This document shows positions 41,100 through 51,165 of a stretch of DNA of 64,000 nt, one piece after another. The stretch comes from Phycicoccus avicenniae_A (GTDB taxonomy: Bacteria > Actinomycetota > Actinomycetes > Actinomycetales > Dermatophilaceae). The translations under genes were made by a program, and so were the position numbers. A model generated the notes under the pieces. It saw only the letters and a program-made list of their open reading frames with translations. It ran no database searches and was not told where the DNA came from. Location: positions 186,001 through 250,000 of the forward strand of contig NZ_JBNVZV010000001.1 of NCBI RefSeq assembly GCF_050496545.1, in the 5' to 3' direction. Positions within the stretch are counted from its first letter, which is position 1; every line of letters starts with the position of its first letter.

Positions 41100-43211
41100 T
41101 CACCGCGTGGCCTCGCTCATCTGGCGCAGCTCCTTCTTGAGGTCGCCGATCTCGTCGCGGAGCCGGGCCGCGAGCTCGAAGTGCAGGTCGGCCGCCGCCT
41201 GGTGCATCTGGGCGGTGAGCTCCTGGATGAGGTTGGCGAGCTCGCTGGCCGGCACGCCCTCACCCCGGCGCCCCGCCACGGCGACGTCGGCCGCCGCCGC
41301 ACCGCGGCCACCGCGGCCACCGTCGGCCTTGCCGCGCGAGCGGGCCCGCCCGGAGCCGAGCAGCTCCTCGGTGTCGGCGTCCTCGCGCTGGAGCATGTCG
41401 GTGATGTCGGCGATCTTCTTGCGCAGCGGCTGGGGGTCGATGCCGTGCTCGCGGTTGTACGCCATCTGCTTCTCGCGCCGGCGCGTGGTCTCCTCGACGG
41501 CCTCGGCCATCGACGGGGTGATCTTGTCCGCGTACATGTGCACCTGGCCCGACACGTTGCGGGCCGCGCGGCCGATGGTCTGGATCAGCGAGCGGGCGCT
41601 GCGCAGGAAGCCCTCCTTGTCGGCGTCGAGGATGGCGACGAGCGAGACCTCGGGCAGGTCGAGGCCCTCGCGGAGCAGGTTGATGCCGACGAGGACGTCG
41701 TACTCGCCGAGCCGCAGCTCGCGGAGCAGCTCGACGCGGCGCAGGGTGTCGATGTCGGAGTGGAGGTAGCGGACCCGCACGCCCTTGTCGAGCAGGTAGT
41801 CGGTGAGGTCCTCGGCCATCTTCTTGGTGAGCGTGGTCACCAGCACGCGCTCGTTGCGTTCGGTGCGCACCCCGATCTCGTGGAGCAGGTCGTCGATCTG
41901 GCCCTTCGTCGGCTTGAGGACCACCTCGGGGTCGACCAGGCCGGTGGGCCGGATGATCTGCTCGACGTAGCCGTCGGACTTGGCGAGCTCGTAGGAGCCG
42001 GGCGTGGCCGACAGGTAGACGGTCTGGCCGATCCGGCCGAGGAACTCCTCCCACTTCAGCGGGCGGTTGTCCATCGCCGACGGCAGCCGGAAGCCGTGCT
42101 CGACGAGCGTGCGCTTGCGCGACATGTCGCCCTCGTACATCGCCCCGATCTGCGGCACGGTGACGTGCGACTCGTCGATGACGAGGAGGAAGTCCTCGGG
42201 GAAGTAGTCGAGGAGGCAGTTGGGCGCCGACCCGCGCTGGCGGCCGTCGATGTGCAGCGAGTAGTTCTCGATGCCGGAGCACGACCCGACCTGGCGCATC
42301 ATCTCGATGTCGTAGGTGGTGCGCATCCGCAGCCGCTGGGCCTCGAGGAGCTTGCCCTGCTTCTCGAAGAGCGACAGCTGCTCCTCGAGCTCGGCCTCGA
42401 TGCCGGCGATGGCCCGCTCCATGCGCGCCGGCCCGGCGACGTAGTGCGTGGCCGGGAAGACGTACATCTCCTGCTCCTCGCGGACCACCTCACCGGTCAG
42501 CGGGTGCAGCGTGTACAGCCGCTCGACCTCGTCGCCGAAGAACTCGATGCGCAGGGCGTGCTCCTCGTACACCGGGATGATCTCGACGGTGTCGCCGCGG
42601 ACCCGGAAGGTGCCGCGGGTGAAGGCGAGGTCGTTGCGGGTGTACTGCATCTGCACGAAGCGGCGGATGAGGTCGTCGCGGTTGACCTCGTCGCCGACCC
42701 GCAGCGGGACCATCCGGTCGACGTACTCCTGCGGCGTGCCGAGGCCGTAGATGCAGGACACCGACGCGACGACGATGACGTCGCGGCGGGTGAGCAGGCT
42801 GTTGGTGGCGCTGTGCCGCAGCCGCTCGACCTCGTCGTTGATGGACGAGTCCTTCTCGATGTAGGTGTCCGTCTGCGGGACGTAGGCCTCGGGCTGGTAG
42901 TAGTCGTAGTAGCTGACGAAGTACTCGACGGCGTTGTTCGGCAGCAGCTCGCGGAACTCGTTGGCGAGCTGGGCGGCGAGGGTCTTGTTGGGGGCCATGA
43001 CGAGGGTCGGGCGCTGGACCTGCTCGACGAGCCAGGCGGTGGTCGCCGACTTGCCGGTGCCGGTGGCGCCGAGCAGCACGACGTCCTGCTCCCCCGCGTT
43101 CACCCGCTGCGCGAGCTCGGCGATGGCCTTGGGCTGGTCGCCGGCCGGGGAGAACTCGGAGACGACCTCGAACGGCGCGAGGCGGCGCTGGAGCTCGGTG
43201 GTGGGACGCAT
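41100..43211 (-). CDS. uvrB: Excinuclease ABC subunit UvrB
   Basis: UvrB is the helicase-like damage verifier loaded by UvrA and used by UvrC in nucleotide excision repair. The 703-residue protein shows Walker A LGATGTGKSATTAW, the beta-hairpin region YVSYYDYYQPEAYVPQTDTY, helicase motifs including VIDESHVTVPQ and TIGRAARNVSG, and a C-terminal UVR motif (LTAQMHQAAADLHFELAARLRDEI in part). A Gly/Arg/Ala-rich insert (about 610-650) precedes the UVR motif. ATG 43211 follows a leaderless damage-type promoter. Confidence 0.98.
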   Translation of the reverse strand: MRPTTELQRRLAPFEVVSEFSPAGDQPKAIAELAQRVNAGEQDVVLLGATGTGKSATTAWLVEQVQRPTLVMAPNKTLAAQLANEFRELLPNNAVEYFVSYYDYYQPEAYVPQTDTYIEKDSSINDEVERLRHSATNSLLTRRDVIVVASVSCIYGLGTPQEYVDRMVPLRVGDEVNRDDLIRRFVQMQYTRNDLAFTRGTFRVRGDTVEIIPVYEEHALRIEFFGDEVERLYTLHPLTGEVVREEQEMYVFPATHYVAGPARMERAIAGIEAELEEQLSLFEKQGKLLEAQRLRMRTTYDIEMMRQVGSCSGIENYSLHIDGRQRGSAPNCLLDYFPEDFLLVIDESHVTVPQIGAMYEGDMSRKRTLVEHGFRLPSAMDNRPLKWEEFLGRIGQTVYLSATPGSYELAKSDGYVEQIIRPTGLVDPEVVLKPTKGQIDDLLHEIGVRTERNERVLVTTLTKKMAEDLTDYLLDKGVRVRYLHSDIDTLRRVELLRELRLGEYDVLVGINLLREGLDLPEVSLVAILDADKEGFLRSARSLIQTIGRAARNVSGQVHMYADKITPSMAEAVEETTRRREKQMAYNREHGIDPQPLRKKIADITDMLQREDADTEELLGSGRARSRGKADGGRGGRGAAAADVAVAGRRGEGVPASELANLIQELTAQMHQAAADLHFELAARLRDEIGDLKKELRQMSEATR

Positions 43212-43240
43212 CCCCCTACGGTATGCCGCGGCACCGACAG
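43212..43240 (-). promoter_or_regulatory. Probable DNA-damage-type leaderless promoter of uvrB
   Basis: On the - strand CTGTCGGTG (43240-43232), 8 nt, then TACCGT (43223-43218), then 6 nt to ATG 43211. The 9-mer is identical to that at uvrA and fits TTGTCRGTG-N8-TANNNT at 8 of 9 bases. Confidence 0.75.
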
Positions 43241-43285
43241 GCCGGGGTCTGGCCGGGGCACGGGCTCGGTGGGACCATCGTCGCC

Positions 43286-44809
43286 ATGAGCGGTGCAGCC
43301 GACGGCAGCCTGGACCCGGCCGACTGGAACGCCTTCCGCGCCCTGGCCCACCGGGTCGTCGACGACATGGTCGACCGCCTCGAGCACCGCCGCGACGAAC
43401 CCGTGTGGCGCCCGCTCCCCGACGACGTCCGCACCTCCTTCGACGGCCCGCTCCCCCGCACCGGGATCGGCGCCGAGGCGGCCTACGCCGAGGTCCTCGC
43501 CCGCGTCGTCCCGTACTCGATGGGCAACGACCACGCCCGCTTCTGGGGCTGGTACATGGGCGCCGGCCACCCCGTCGGCAACCTCGCCGACCTCGTGGCC
43601 AGCGTGCTCAACCCCAACATGGGCGGCGGCGACCACGCCCCGGTCCTCGTCGAGCAGCAGGTCGTGCGCTGGTGCGCCGAGGCGGTCGGCTACCCCACCG
43701 ACGCGAGCGGCCTGCTCGTCAGCGGCGCCTCCGAGGCCAACCTCATCGGCCTGGCGGTGGCCCGCAGCGCCGTGCTCGGCCCCACCGTGCGCTCCGACGG
43801 GCTCGCCGGCACCGGCCGGGTCGCGGTCTACGCGAGCGCCGAGGTGCACAGCTGCCACCGCAAGAGCTGCGAGGTCCTCGGCCTGGGCGAGGCGGCCCTG
43901 CGGCTGGTACCGGTGCACGACGACTACACCCTCGACGTCGACGCCCTCGCCGAGGCCGTCGCCGCCGACCGGGCGGCGGGCATCCGGCCGCTGGCCGTCG
44001 TCGCGACGGCGGGCACCATCAACACCGGGGCGGTCGACGACCTCGACGCCGTCGCCGACCTCGCGGCCCGCGAGGGGCTGTGGCTGCACGTCGACGGCGC
44101 CATCGGTGGCTTCCTCGGGCTGAGCGGCCGCGCCGACCTCGTCCGCGGTCTGGCCCGCGCCGACTCGCTCGCCCTCGACCTCCACAAGTGGATGCAGGCG
44201 CCGATCGACGTCGGGCTCGTCCTCGTCCGGGACGAGGCGGCGCACCGGGCCACCTTCTCCGTCGTGCCGGCCTACCTCCGCCACGCCACCCGCGGCCTCG
44301 CGGCCGGAGACGTCTGGTTCAACGAGTACGGCATCGACCTCACCCGTGGCTTCCGCGCCCTGAAGGTGTGGATGGCCCTGCTCGCCCTCGGCGCCGACGC
44401 GCACGGCGCGGTGATGGACCGCACCACAGCGCTGGCGCACACGCTCGCCGACCGGGTCGACGCCCACCCGGACCTGGAGCGGATGGCCCCGGTCGGCTGC
44501 GACATCGTCTGCCTCCGCTACCGCCCCGACGGCCGCGCCGACCTCGACGACGAGGAGCTCGACGCCGTCAACCGCGAGCTCGTGCTGCTCGTCCAGGAGA
44601 GCGGCGTCGCGATCGTCACCGAGACCACCCTGCGCGGGCGGCTCGCGGTGCGCGTCGCCATCGGCAACCACCGGAGCGTGCCCGACGACGTGGACCTGTT
44701 CGTCGCCACCCTCGAGCGGCTCGGGCCCGAGGCGGTCAGGACGGTGGCACCGGCGGCGCCCAGCCCGTCCGCCGCGCCCACTCCTGCGCCCGGGGCCACG
44801 CCGCGCTGA
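43286..44809 (+). CDS. PLP-dependent group II decarboxylase (aromatic-amino-acid/glutamate decarboxylase-like)
   Basis: A 507-residue cytosolic enzyme of the group II decarboxylase family. The Schiff-base lysine is K301 in ALDLHKWMQAPID, the pyridine-nitrogen Asp is D270 in HVDGAIGGF, and the ring-stacking His is H188 in SAEVHSCHRKS. HARFWGWYMGAGHP and GLLVSGASEANLIGL are typical. The substrate (tyrosine, tryptophan, DOPA or another amino acid) cannot be decided. ATG 43286 is divergent from uvrB, with a weak leaderless -10 (GACCAT). The last 24 codons, a Pro/Ala-rich tail, overlap the convergent coaE gene by 74 bp. Confidence 0.88.
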   Translation: MSGAADGSLDPADWNAFRALAHRVVDDMVDRLEHRRDEPVWRPLPDDVRTSFDGPLPRTGIGAEAAYAEVLARVVPYSMGNDHARFWGWYMGAGHPVGNLADLVASVLNPNMGGGDHAPVLVEQQVVRWCAEAVGYPTDASGLLVSGASEANLIGLAVARSAVLGPTVRSDGLAGTGRVAVYASAEVHSCHRKSCEVLGLGEAALRLVPVHDDYTLDVDALAEAVAADRAAGIRPLAVVATAGTINTGAVDDLDAVADLAAREGLWLHVDGAIGGFLGLSGRADLVRGLARADSLALDLHKWMQAPIDVGLVLVRDEAAHRATFSVVPAYLRHATRGLAAGDVWFNEYGIDLTRGFRALKVWMALLALGADAHGAVMDRTTALAHTLADRVDAHPDLERMAPVGCDIVCLRYRPDGRADLDDEELDAVNRELVLLVQESGVAIVTETTLRGRLAVRVAIGNHRSVPDDVDLFVATLERLGPEAVRTVAPAAPSPSAAPTPAPGATPR

Positions 44810-45929
44810 ACCAGGGCTCCTTGGCGTCCGCGTACTCCTCGGTCGTGGCCAGGCGCCCGGCGAGGTCGGCCTTGACGACCGCGTAGGCGTCGCGCTCGGC
44901 GCCCTCGGCGCGCAGCCAGTCCCGGAAGAGCAGCGCGAACTCCCATCCGGGGGAACCCACCTCGCGCACGTGCACGGGCGCCACCCGCGCCGGGTCCGCC
45001 GAGCCGTGGAAGCGCTTCGGCCACACGGTGCCGTCGTGGCCGTGGTCCTCGGTGTTCTCCCCCACGCGGGGGAAGCCCATCGACGCCATCGCGTCGACGA
45101 ACGCGGGCGCGTCGGCGTCGGCGAGCGACCGCACGCCCACCTGGAGGTCGACGACGTCCTTGGCCGGCAACCCGGCGACGGCGGTGGAGCCGACGTGGTC
45201 CAGCGTGACCGCGGCGTCCCCCACGGCGTGCCGCACCCGGGCGAGCAGACGGCGGGCGGCCTCGGGCCACGCCGCGTCGGGCGGGCAGAGGACCGGCGCG
45301 GGCAGACGGCTGCGCGTCCCGGTGCGCAGGTTGGCGGCGAAGGGCTCGAGCCGCTCGTGCCAGAGTCGGCGGACGGCGACGTCGAGGGCCTCGCGCGAGC
45401 CCTCGTTGTCGAGCCACACGTCGGCGGCGGCGCGACGGGCCGGGTCGTCGGCCTGCGCCCCGATGCGTGCCCGCGCGTCGGCTTCCGCCATCCCGCGGTC
45501 GGTGACGAGCCGTCGCAGGCGCGTCTCCTCCGAGGCACCCACGACGAGGACGAGGTGGTACTCCCCCGCCATCGACTTCTCGACGAGCAGGGGCATGTCG
45601 TGCACGAGCACGGCGTCCGGGGGCAGCGCGGCGACGAGCTCGGCGGTGCGGGCCCAGATGGCCGGGTGCGTGATGCCCTCGAGGTCGCGCAGGGCGGCGG
45701 GGTCGCCGAACACGAGGCGACCGAGGGCGGGCCGGTCGAGCGAGCCGTCGGGTGCCAGGACGTCCGGGCCGAACCGGGCGGCGATCGCGGCGAGGGCCGG
45801 CGTACCGGGCTCGACCACCTCGCGCGCCACGGCGTCGGCGTCCACGACCGTGGCCCCCAGCGCCGCCAGCGCCCGCGCCGCGGTCGACTTGCCGGACCCG
45901 ATGCCTCCCGTGAGCCCGACGCGCAGCAT
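44736..45929 (-). CDS. coaE: Dephospho-CoA kinase fused to a GrpB/UPF0157 domain
   Basis: The N-terminal 200 residues are CoaE, which phosphorylates dephospho-CoA in the last step of coenzyme A synthesis: P-loop GLTGGIGSGKSTAA (residues 5-18), VVDADAVAREVV, and VHDMPLLVEKSM. The C-terminal half (about 210-397) is a GrpB-like nucleotidyltransferase-fold domain with DHVGSTAVAGLPAKDVVDLQV. This fusion is well known in actinobacteria, including mycobacteria, so it is not an assembly error. ATG 45929 follows a leaderless TAGGGT. coaE and uvrB lie close, as usual, with a decarboxylase inserted on the other strand. Confidence 0.96.
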   Translation of the reverse strand: MLRVGLTGGIGSGKSTAARALAALGATVVDADAVAREVVEPGTPALAAIAARFGPDVLAPDGSLDRPALGRLVFGDPAALRDLEGITHPAIWARTAELVAALPPDAVLVHDMPLLVEKSMAGEYHLVLVVGASEETRLRRLVTDRGMAEADARARIGAQADDPARRAAADVWLDNEGSREALDVAVRRLWHERLEPFAANLRTGTRSRLPAPVLCPPDAAWPEAARRLLARVRHAVGDAAVTLDHVGSTAVAGLPAKDVVDLQVGVRSLADADAPAFVDAMASMGFPRVGENTEDHGHDGTVWPKRFHGSADPARVAPVHVREVGSPGWEFALLFRDWLRAEGAERDAYAVVKADLAGRLATTEEYADAKEPWFSAAWPRAQEWARRTGWAPPVPPS

Positions 45930-45936
45930 GCTCCCG

Positions 45937-45942
45937 ACCCTA
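45937..45942 (-). promoter_or_regulatory. Leaderless -10 (TAGGGT) for coaE
   Basis: On the - strand TAGGGT ends 7 nt before ATG 45929. Confidence 0.55.
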
Positions 45943-45970
45943 GCGGCCCGCGGTTCGGCGGGTCGCCGAT

Positions 45971-45988
45971 GTGACCGGCGGGTAGCCT
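45971..45988 (+). promoter_or_regulatory. Promoter of the acyltransferase pair with a GTGAC-N6-GTAGC repeat
   Basis: TAGCCT (45983-45988) lies 6 nt before GTG 45995. It overlaps GTGACCGGCGGGTAGC (45971-45986), which matches at 13 of 16 positions the element found upstream of two other envelope genes. Confidence 0.45.
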
Positions 45989-45994
45989 CCTCGC

Positions 45995-47146
45995 GTGACG
46001 ACAGCGACGAGCCCGGGTCGGGCCACCCGGGTGCAGGCCCTCGACGGGCTCCGCGGTGTCACCATCGTCCTCGTGGTCCTGGGGCACCTCAGCGCCTTCC
46101 TCTGGCCGGAGGAGGGGATCCGCTCGGTGCCCTACCTGCGCGGGCTCGTCGGCGGTGGCGCCGTGCCGGTCTTCTTCGTCGTGAGCGGCTTCATCGTCAC
46201 CTCCGGGCTGCTCCGTGACGTGGACCGCGACACCCTCGACCCGCTGCGCTTCCTGCTCCGCCGCGTGATCCGGGTGGGCGCCCAGCTCGTGCCGCTCTGC
46301 GCGGCGGTGGCCGTCGTCGCGGCGCTGGACCCCACGGACACCACTCCCGCCGACTCCACCGTGCGGACCCTGACGAACACGCTGACCTTCACCAACAACT
46401 GGCTCTACGCCCTCAACCCGCTCGGCGCCCGCAACGACATGGGCCACCTGTGGTTCCTCTCCATCCAGCAGCAGTGGTACGTCGTGCTCCCCCTCCTGCT
46501 GCTCGCGCTCGCCACCCGCCGCCGGCTCCTCGCCGCCGTGCTCGTGGCCCTGGCGGCGGCGTCCTCGACCTACCGGCTCGTGCGGGTCTCCGACCAGACC
46601 TGGTTCGCGCTGGCGGTCGACACCTTCGCGCGGGCCGACGCCCTCCTCCTCGGCGCCGCCCTGGCGGTCGCCCTCCCGTGGTTGCGCGGCCACGCGCGGT
46701 ACGCGACGCCCGTGGCCACGGCCGCGATGCTCGCCCTCCTCGGCCTGCTCCTGCTCAACCCCGAGCTCGGTCCTCTCGCGTTCCTCCAGTGGTGGGGCGT
46801 CGTGTTCTCCGTCGTCGCGGTGGTGCTCGTCGGCGCCGTCGTCCTCCACGAGCAGCCGAGCGCCCTGACCCGCGGGCTCGCCGCGCCCTGGCTGACCTGG
46901 CTCGGCCGGGCGTCGCTCGTGATCTACGTGTGGCACTACCCGGTGATCTTCTTCGTCGGCCGCCACGCCACGGGCTCCTCGTGGCTCGTGCAGACGGTCG
47001 TGGTCCTCGCCATCGTCGCGGGCCTCACGGTGGCCTCGAACCGGTGGGTCGAGGACCCGGTGCGCCGCTGGCTGGCCACCCACCTGCGGCCCCCCCGCCC
47101 CGCAGGCGAGCCGCTGCCGTCCGCGTCCGGGACGGTGGCGCCGTGA
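45995..47146 (+). CDS. Acyltransferase 3 (OafA-type) membrane protein
   Basis: A 383-residue integral membrane O-acyltransferase with about ten helices. The family start ALDGLRGVTIVLVVLGHLSAF carries the conserved Arg and His, followed by VPVFFVVSGFIVTSGL and the C-terminal SLVIYVWHYPVIFF. Such proteins add acetyl or other acyl groups to cell-surface polysaccharides or peptidoglycan. No C-terminal SGNH domain is present. GTG 45995 has a leaderless promoter and the stop overlaps a second gene of the same type (GTGA), so two related acyltransferases are made together. Confidence 0.93.
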   Translation: MTTATSPGRATRVQALDGLRGVTIVLVVLGHLSAFLWPEEGIRSVPYLRGLVGGGAVPVFFVVSGFIVTSGLLRDVDRDTLDPLRFLLRRVIRVGAQLVPLCAAVAVVAALDPTDTTPADSTVRTLTNTLTFTNNWLYALNPLGARNDMGHLWFLSIQQQWYVVLPLLLLALATRRRLLAAVLVALAAASSTYRLVRVSDQTWFALAVDTFARADALLLGAALAVALPWLRGHARYATPVATAAMLALLGLLLLNPELGPLAFLQWWGVVFSVVAVVLVGAVVLHEQPSALTRGLAAPWLTWLGRASLVIYVWHYPVIFFVGRHATGSSWLVQTVVVLAIVAGLTVASNRWVEDPVRRWLATHLRPPRPAGEPLPSASGTVAP

Positions 47147-48285
47147 CCACCCTGACCCGCGGCGCAGTCTCCTCACTGCACACCCTCGCCGAGCGCTCGC
47201 GACCCCTCGACGGCCTGCGCGGCCTGGCCATCGCGCTCGTCGTCCTCTACCACTGCCACGTCGTCTGGCCGGCCGACGAGCGCCCCCAGCTCGGGTCGCT
47301 CTCGGCGCTGTTCGGCGGCGGCAACATCGCGGTGAGCGCCTTCTTCGTCATCAGCGGCTACCTCGTCACCGAGCGGCTGCTCGCCAGTGCCGAACGGCGC
47401 CGCCTGCTCGGTCCCCTCCTGTACCTCGAGCAGCGGACCGTCCGCATCGCCCTCCAGGTCTACGTGCTCCTCGTCGTCCTCTTCGTCGTCTGGAAGGTCG
47501 ACCCCACCGACACCGCCAGCGAGCGGGCCACCGTGCGCTCGTTCGTGGCCGTGGCCACGTTCACCTTCAACACCTTCGTCCGCGACGACCCGCTGGGTGC
47601 GCGCTCCGACGTCGGCCCGCTGTACTTCCTCAGCATCGACGTCCAGTACTTCGCCGTCGCGACCGTCCTGGTCGTGCTCCTCGCGCGCTTCCGCAAGGCG
47701 CTGGTCGCCCTCGCTGTCGTCGCCTTCGTCGTCGTCTGTGCGTGGCGCTGGCACCTGTACCTCGAGGAGGGGTGGTACCGCGCCGCGCTCACCGCCGTCG
47801 CGCGGATCGACGGGCTCGTCGCGGGGTCTGCGGCGGCGGCCTTCCTGCACGGACGCCCGACACCCCGATGGCTGGCCCGCTCCGCGGGCGGGCTCGCCGG
47901 TGCCGGGTTCGTGGTGCTCGTCGGGCTGCTCGTCAGCACGGCCTTCGTCGGCATCGACGGCTACTTCGGGTGGCAGGGCGTCGTCGCGTCGATCGCGGCG
48001 ACGCTGACCGTCGTCGGCCTGGCCAACGGCGCCGACCCGGCGACGCTGACCCCCCGGCTGCTGTCCTCGCGCCCCCTCGTCTTCCTCGGGCAGGCGTCAC
48101 TGACGATCTTCCTGTGGCACATGCCGATCTACCAGTTCGTGCGACGGCACACGGAAGGTTGGGACACGCTGCCCCGTCTCCTGGCGGCCGTCATCCTGCT
48201 CGTCGCCGTCGTCGCGGTGGTGCACCGGCTCGTCGTCCCGGTGGTCGAGGGTGCGGTCCGCCGGGCGTTCCGACGGCTCACCCGC

Positions 48286-48756
<471 letters not shown>

Positions 48757-48780
48757 GCGCCCACCCTGCCACGCGGGGCC

Positions 48781-49542
48781 TCAGCCGAGCAGGTCCGGGG
48801 CCCTCGTGCGCACGGGCAGGAGCCACCAGCCGACGCAGGCGAGCAAGACACCCACCCCCGCGGCGGCGCCCCCGCGCGTCACCAGGCCGAAGAGCAGCAC
48901 CTCCGGGGTCCCTCCCCGACGGTCGAGGGCCACGAGCACGAGCACCACCGAGACGAGGAGGACGAGGACGGCGGCGAGGAGCGCACGCTGCCGGGCGTCC
49001 ACCCGCGCCGGCTCGGCAGCGCGAGGCACGGCACGCCGCGCCGCCCGTCCGAGCGCCAGCAGGACGAGTACCCCACCGACCACGCCGCTGCCGTACTGCG
49101 CCCACTTGTAACCGGGAAGCACGCCGACCCGGCTGTGCAGCAGCGGGACCCATCGGGTCCCCCACCGACCGGCGTGCGTGAAGGCGTCCCAGAGCACGTG
49201 GGTCGCGGCGCCGCCCACGACGCCGACTGCTGCCCACACCCACTGCCGCGGTGCGACCGCCACCGGCACGGGGAGCCGCGTGCCGACACCGAGAGGAAGG
49301 AGGTCGCGCAGCGCGCCGAGGACGACCGTCCGCCACGCGAGGACGGCGACGAGACCCACGAGCAGGTCGACCGTCACGATGCCGAGCACCGTGTGGGTCA
49401 GCCCGGCCCCGCGCCCACCGGTGAGGAACCACGGGTAGTCGGGAGCCATCGACCCCGCGACCCACGCGACCGGGACCACCCGGGCCGATCGTCGACCGAG
49501 GACCGGCAGCACGGCTGCGGCGTGGCTCGGGGTGAAGGGCAC
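48781..49542 (-). CDS. DUF4184 family membrane protein
   Basis: A 253-residue integral membrane protein with about six helices. The N-terminal MPFTPSHAAAVLPVLGR and SMAPDYPWFL, with GGAATHVLWDAFTHAGRWG further on, match DUF4184; the paired His/Asp positions recall membrane-bound metal-dependent hydrolases of the YdjM/LexA-regulated type, but activity is unproven. GTG 49542 has TACCCT 5 nt upstream. It is 24 nt upstream of the PPOX gene and could be co-transcribed with it. Confidence 0.87.
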   Translation of the reverse strand: MPFTPSHAAAVLPVLGRRSARVVPVAWVAGSMAPDYPWFLTGGRGAGLTHTVLGIVTVDLLVGLVAVLAWRTVVLGALRDLLPLGVGTRLPVPVAVAPRQWVWAAVGVVGGAATHVLWDAFTHAGRWGTRWVPLLHSRVGVLPGYKWAQYGSGVVGGVLVLLALGRAARRAVPRAAEPARVDARQRALLAAVLVLLVSVVLVLVALDRRGGTPEVLLFGLVTRGGAAAGVGVLLACVGWWLLPVRTRAPDLLG

Positions 49543-49547
49543 GGCTC

Positions 49548-49553
49548 AGGGTA
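49548..49553 (-). promoter_or_regulatory. Leaderless -10 (TACCCT) for the DUF4184 gene
   Basis: On the - strand TACCCT ends 5 nt before GTG 49542, directly after the rpsA terminator. Confidence 0.5.
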
Positions 49554-49555
49554 CG

Positions 49556-49593
49556 CACGAGGCCCGGCCCCCTCGCGGGGACCGGGCCTCGTG
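49556..49593 (-). terminator. Terminator of rpsA
   Basis: CACGAGGCCCGG (49556-49567) and its complement (49582-49593) form a 12-bp stem extended by four C-G pairs after a one-base bulge. It lies 32 nt past the rpsA stop. Confidence 0.8.
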
Positions 49594-49624
49594 GCGAACC
49601 GTGCGTCGCGGGCGACGCGGTGGC

Positions 49625-51109
49625 TCAGTTGCCGGTGAGCTTCTCGCGCAGCGCGGCGAGCGCCTCGTCGGAGGCGAGGGTGCCCTCGTTCGCCGGCGCG
49701 GCCGGACGGGCGGAGGAACCCTCGGTGTCGGCGCTGTCCGAGGAGTACGACGTGGTCGCGGCCTCGCCCGCGGCCTCGGCGTCGGCCTTGACGGCCGCCT
49801 CGACCTGCGCGCGGTGCGCCTCCCAGCGCGAGTGCGCCTCGGCGTACTGCTTCTCCCAGGTCTCACGCTGCGACTCGAAGCCCTCGAGCCACTCGTTGGT
49901 CTCCGGGTCGAAGCCCTCGGGGTACTTGTACTCGCCCTTCTCGTCGTACTCCGCGGCCATGCCGTAGAGGGTCGGGTCGAACTCGACCTGGCCGGCGCCG
50001 TCCTCGTTCGCCTGCTTCAGCGAGAGCGAGATGCGGCGACGCTCGAGGTCGATGTCGATGACCTTGACGAAGATCTCCTGGCCGACCTGGACGACCTGCT
50101 CGGGCAGCTCGACGTGGCGCTCGGCGAGCTCGGAGATGTGGACCAGGCCCTCGATGCCGTCGTCGACGCGCACGAACGCACCGAACGGGACGAGCTTGGT
50201 GACCTTGCCCGGGACGACCTGGCCGATCGCGTGGGTCCGGGCGAAGTGCTGCCACGGGTCCTCCTGCGTCGCCTTGAGCGACAGAGAGACGCGCTCGCGG
50301 TCCATGTCGACGTCCAGGACCTCGACCTTGACCTCGTCGCCGACCTCGACGACCTCGGACGGGTGGTCGATGTGCTTCCAGGACAGCTCGGAGACGTGGA
50401 CGAGACCGTCGACCCCGCCGAGGTCGACGAACGCACCGAAGTTGACGATCGAGGACACGACACCCGTGCGGACCTGGCCCTTGCCGAGCTCCTTGAGGAA
50501 GGTCGTGCGGACCTCGGACTGCGTCTGCTCGAGCCAGGCACGGCGCGACAGGACCACGTTGTTGCGGTTCTTGTCGAGCTCGATGATCTTGGCCTCGATC
50601 TCCTTGCCGACGTAGGGCTGGAGGTCGCGGACGCGACGCATCTCGACGAGGGAGGCCGGGAGGAAGCCCCGCAGGCCGATGTCGAGGATGAGGCCACCCT
50701 TGACGACCTCGATGACGGTGCCGGTGACGACGCCGTCCTCCTCCTTGATCTTCTCGATCGTGCCCCAGGCGCGCTCGTACTGGGCGCGCTTCTTGGACAG
50801 GATCAGGCGACCCTCCTTGTCCTCCTTCTGGAGGACCAGGGCCTCGACCTCGTCGCCGACCTTGACGACCTCGTTGGGGTCGACGTCGTGCTTGATCGAC
50901 AGCTCACGCGAGGGGATGACGCCCTCGGTCTTGTAGCCGATGTCGAGGAGGACCTCGTCACGGTCGACCTTGACGATGCGACCCTCGACGATGTCGCCGT
51001 CGTTGAAGTGCTTGATCGTCGCGTCGATGGCGGCGAGGAGGTCTTCCTCGGAACCGATGTCGTTGATGGCGACCTCGGGGGCGGTCTTCTCGACCGTGCT
51101 GGCAGTCAT
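49625..51109 (-). CDS. rpsA: 30S ribosomal protein S1
   Basis: The 494-residue protein has four S1 RNA-binding repeats, the usual number in actinobacteria (six in E. coli). Seen are GDIVEGRIVKVDRDEVLLDIGYKTEG (first), GVVTGTVIEVVKGGLILDIG (second), GQVRTGVVSSIVNFGAFVDLGG (third) and GQVVPGKVTKLVPFGAFVRV (fourth), then an acidic, Ala-rich tail. It helps load mRNA on the ribosome. ATG 51109 gives the standard N-terminus (ASTVEKTAPEVAINDIGSEE in part); the frame extends 66 codons further without similarity. It has a leader of about 80 nt and its own terminator. Confidence 0.97.
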   Translation of the reverse strand: MTASTVEKTAPEVAINDIGSEEDLLAAIDATIKHFNDGDIVEGRIVKVDRDEVLLDIGYKTEGVIPSRELSIKHDVDPNEVVKVGDEVEALVLQKEDKEGRLILSKKRAQYERAWGTIEKIKEEDGVVTGTVIEVVKGGLILDIGLRGFLPASLVEMRRVRDLQPYVGKEIEAKIIELDKNRNNVVLSRRAWLEQTQSEVRTTFLKELGKGQVRTGVVSSIVNFGAFVDLGGVDGLVHVSELSWKHIDHPSEVVEVGDEVKVEVLDVDMDRERVSLSLKATQEDPWQHFARTHAIGQVVPGKVTKLVPFGAFVRVDDGIEGLVHISELAERHVELPEQVVQVGQEIFVKVIDIDLERRRISLSLKQANEDGAGQVEFDPTLYGMAAEYDEKGEYKYPEGFDPETNEWLEGFESQRETWEKQYAEAHSRWEAHRAQVEAAVKADAEAAGEAATTSYSSDSADTEGSSARPAAPANEGTLASDEALAALREKLTGN

Positions 51110-51165
51110 GTAGTAGGAACTCCGATGTGGACAGATGGAATCGATGGATTGGTTCGCGCGCAGGC

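Noticed and set aside
44736..45929. CoaE-GrpB fusion as a novel chimera
   Set aside because: This fusion is well known in actinobacteria, including mycobacteria, so it is ordinary here.
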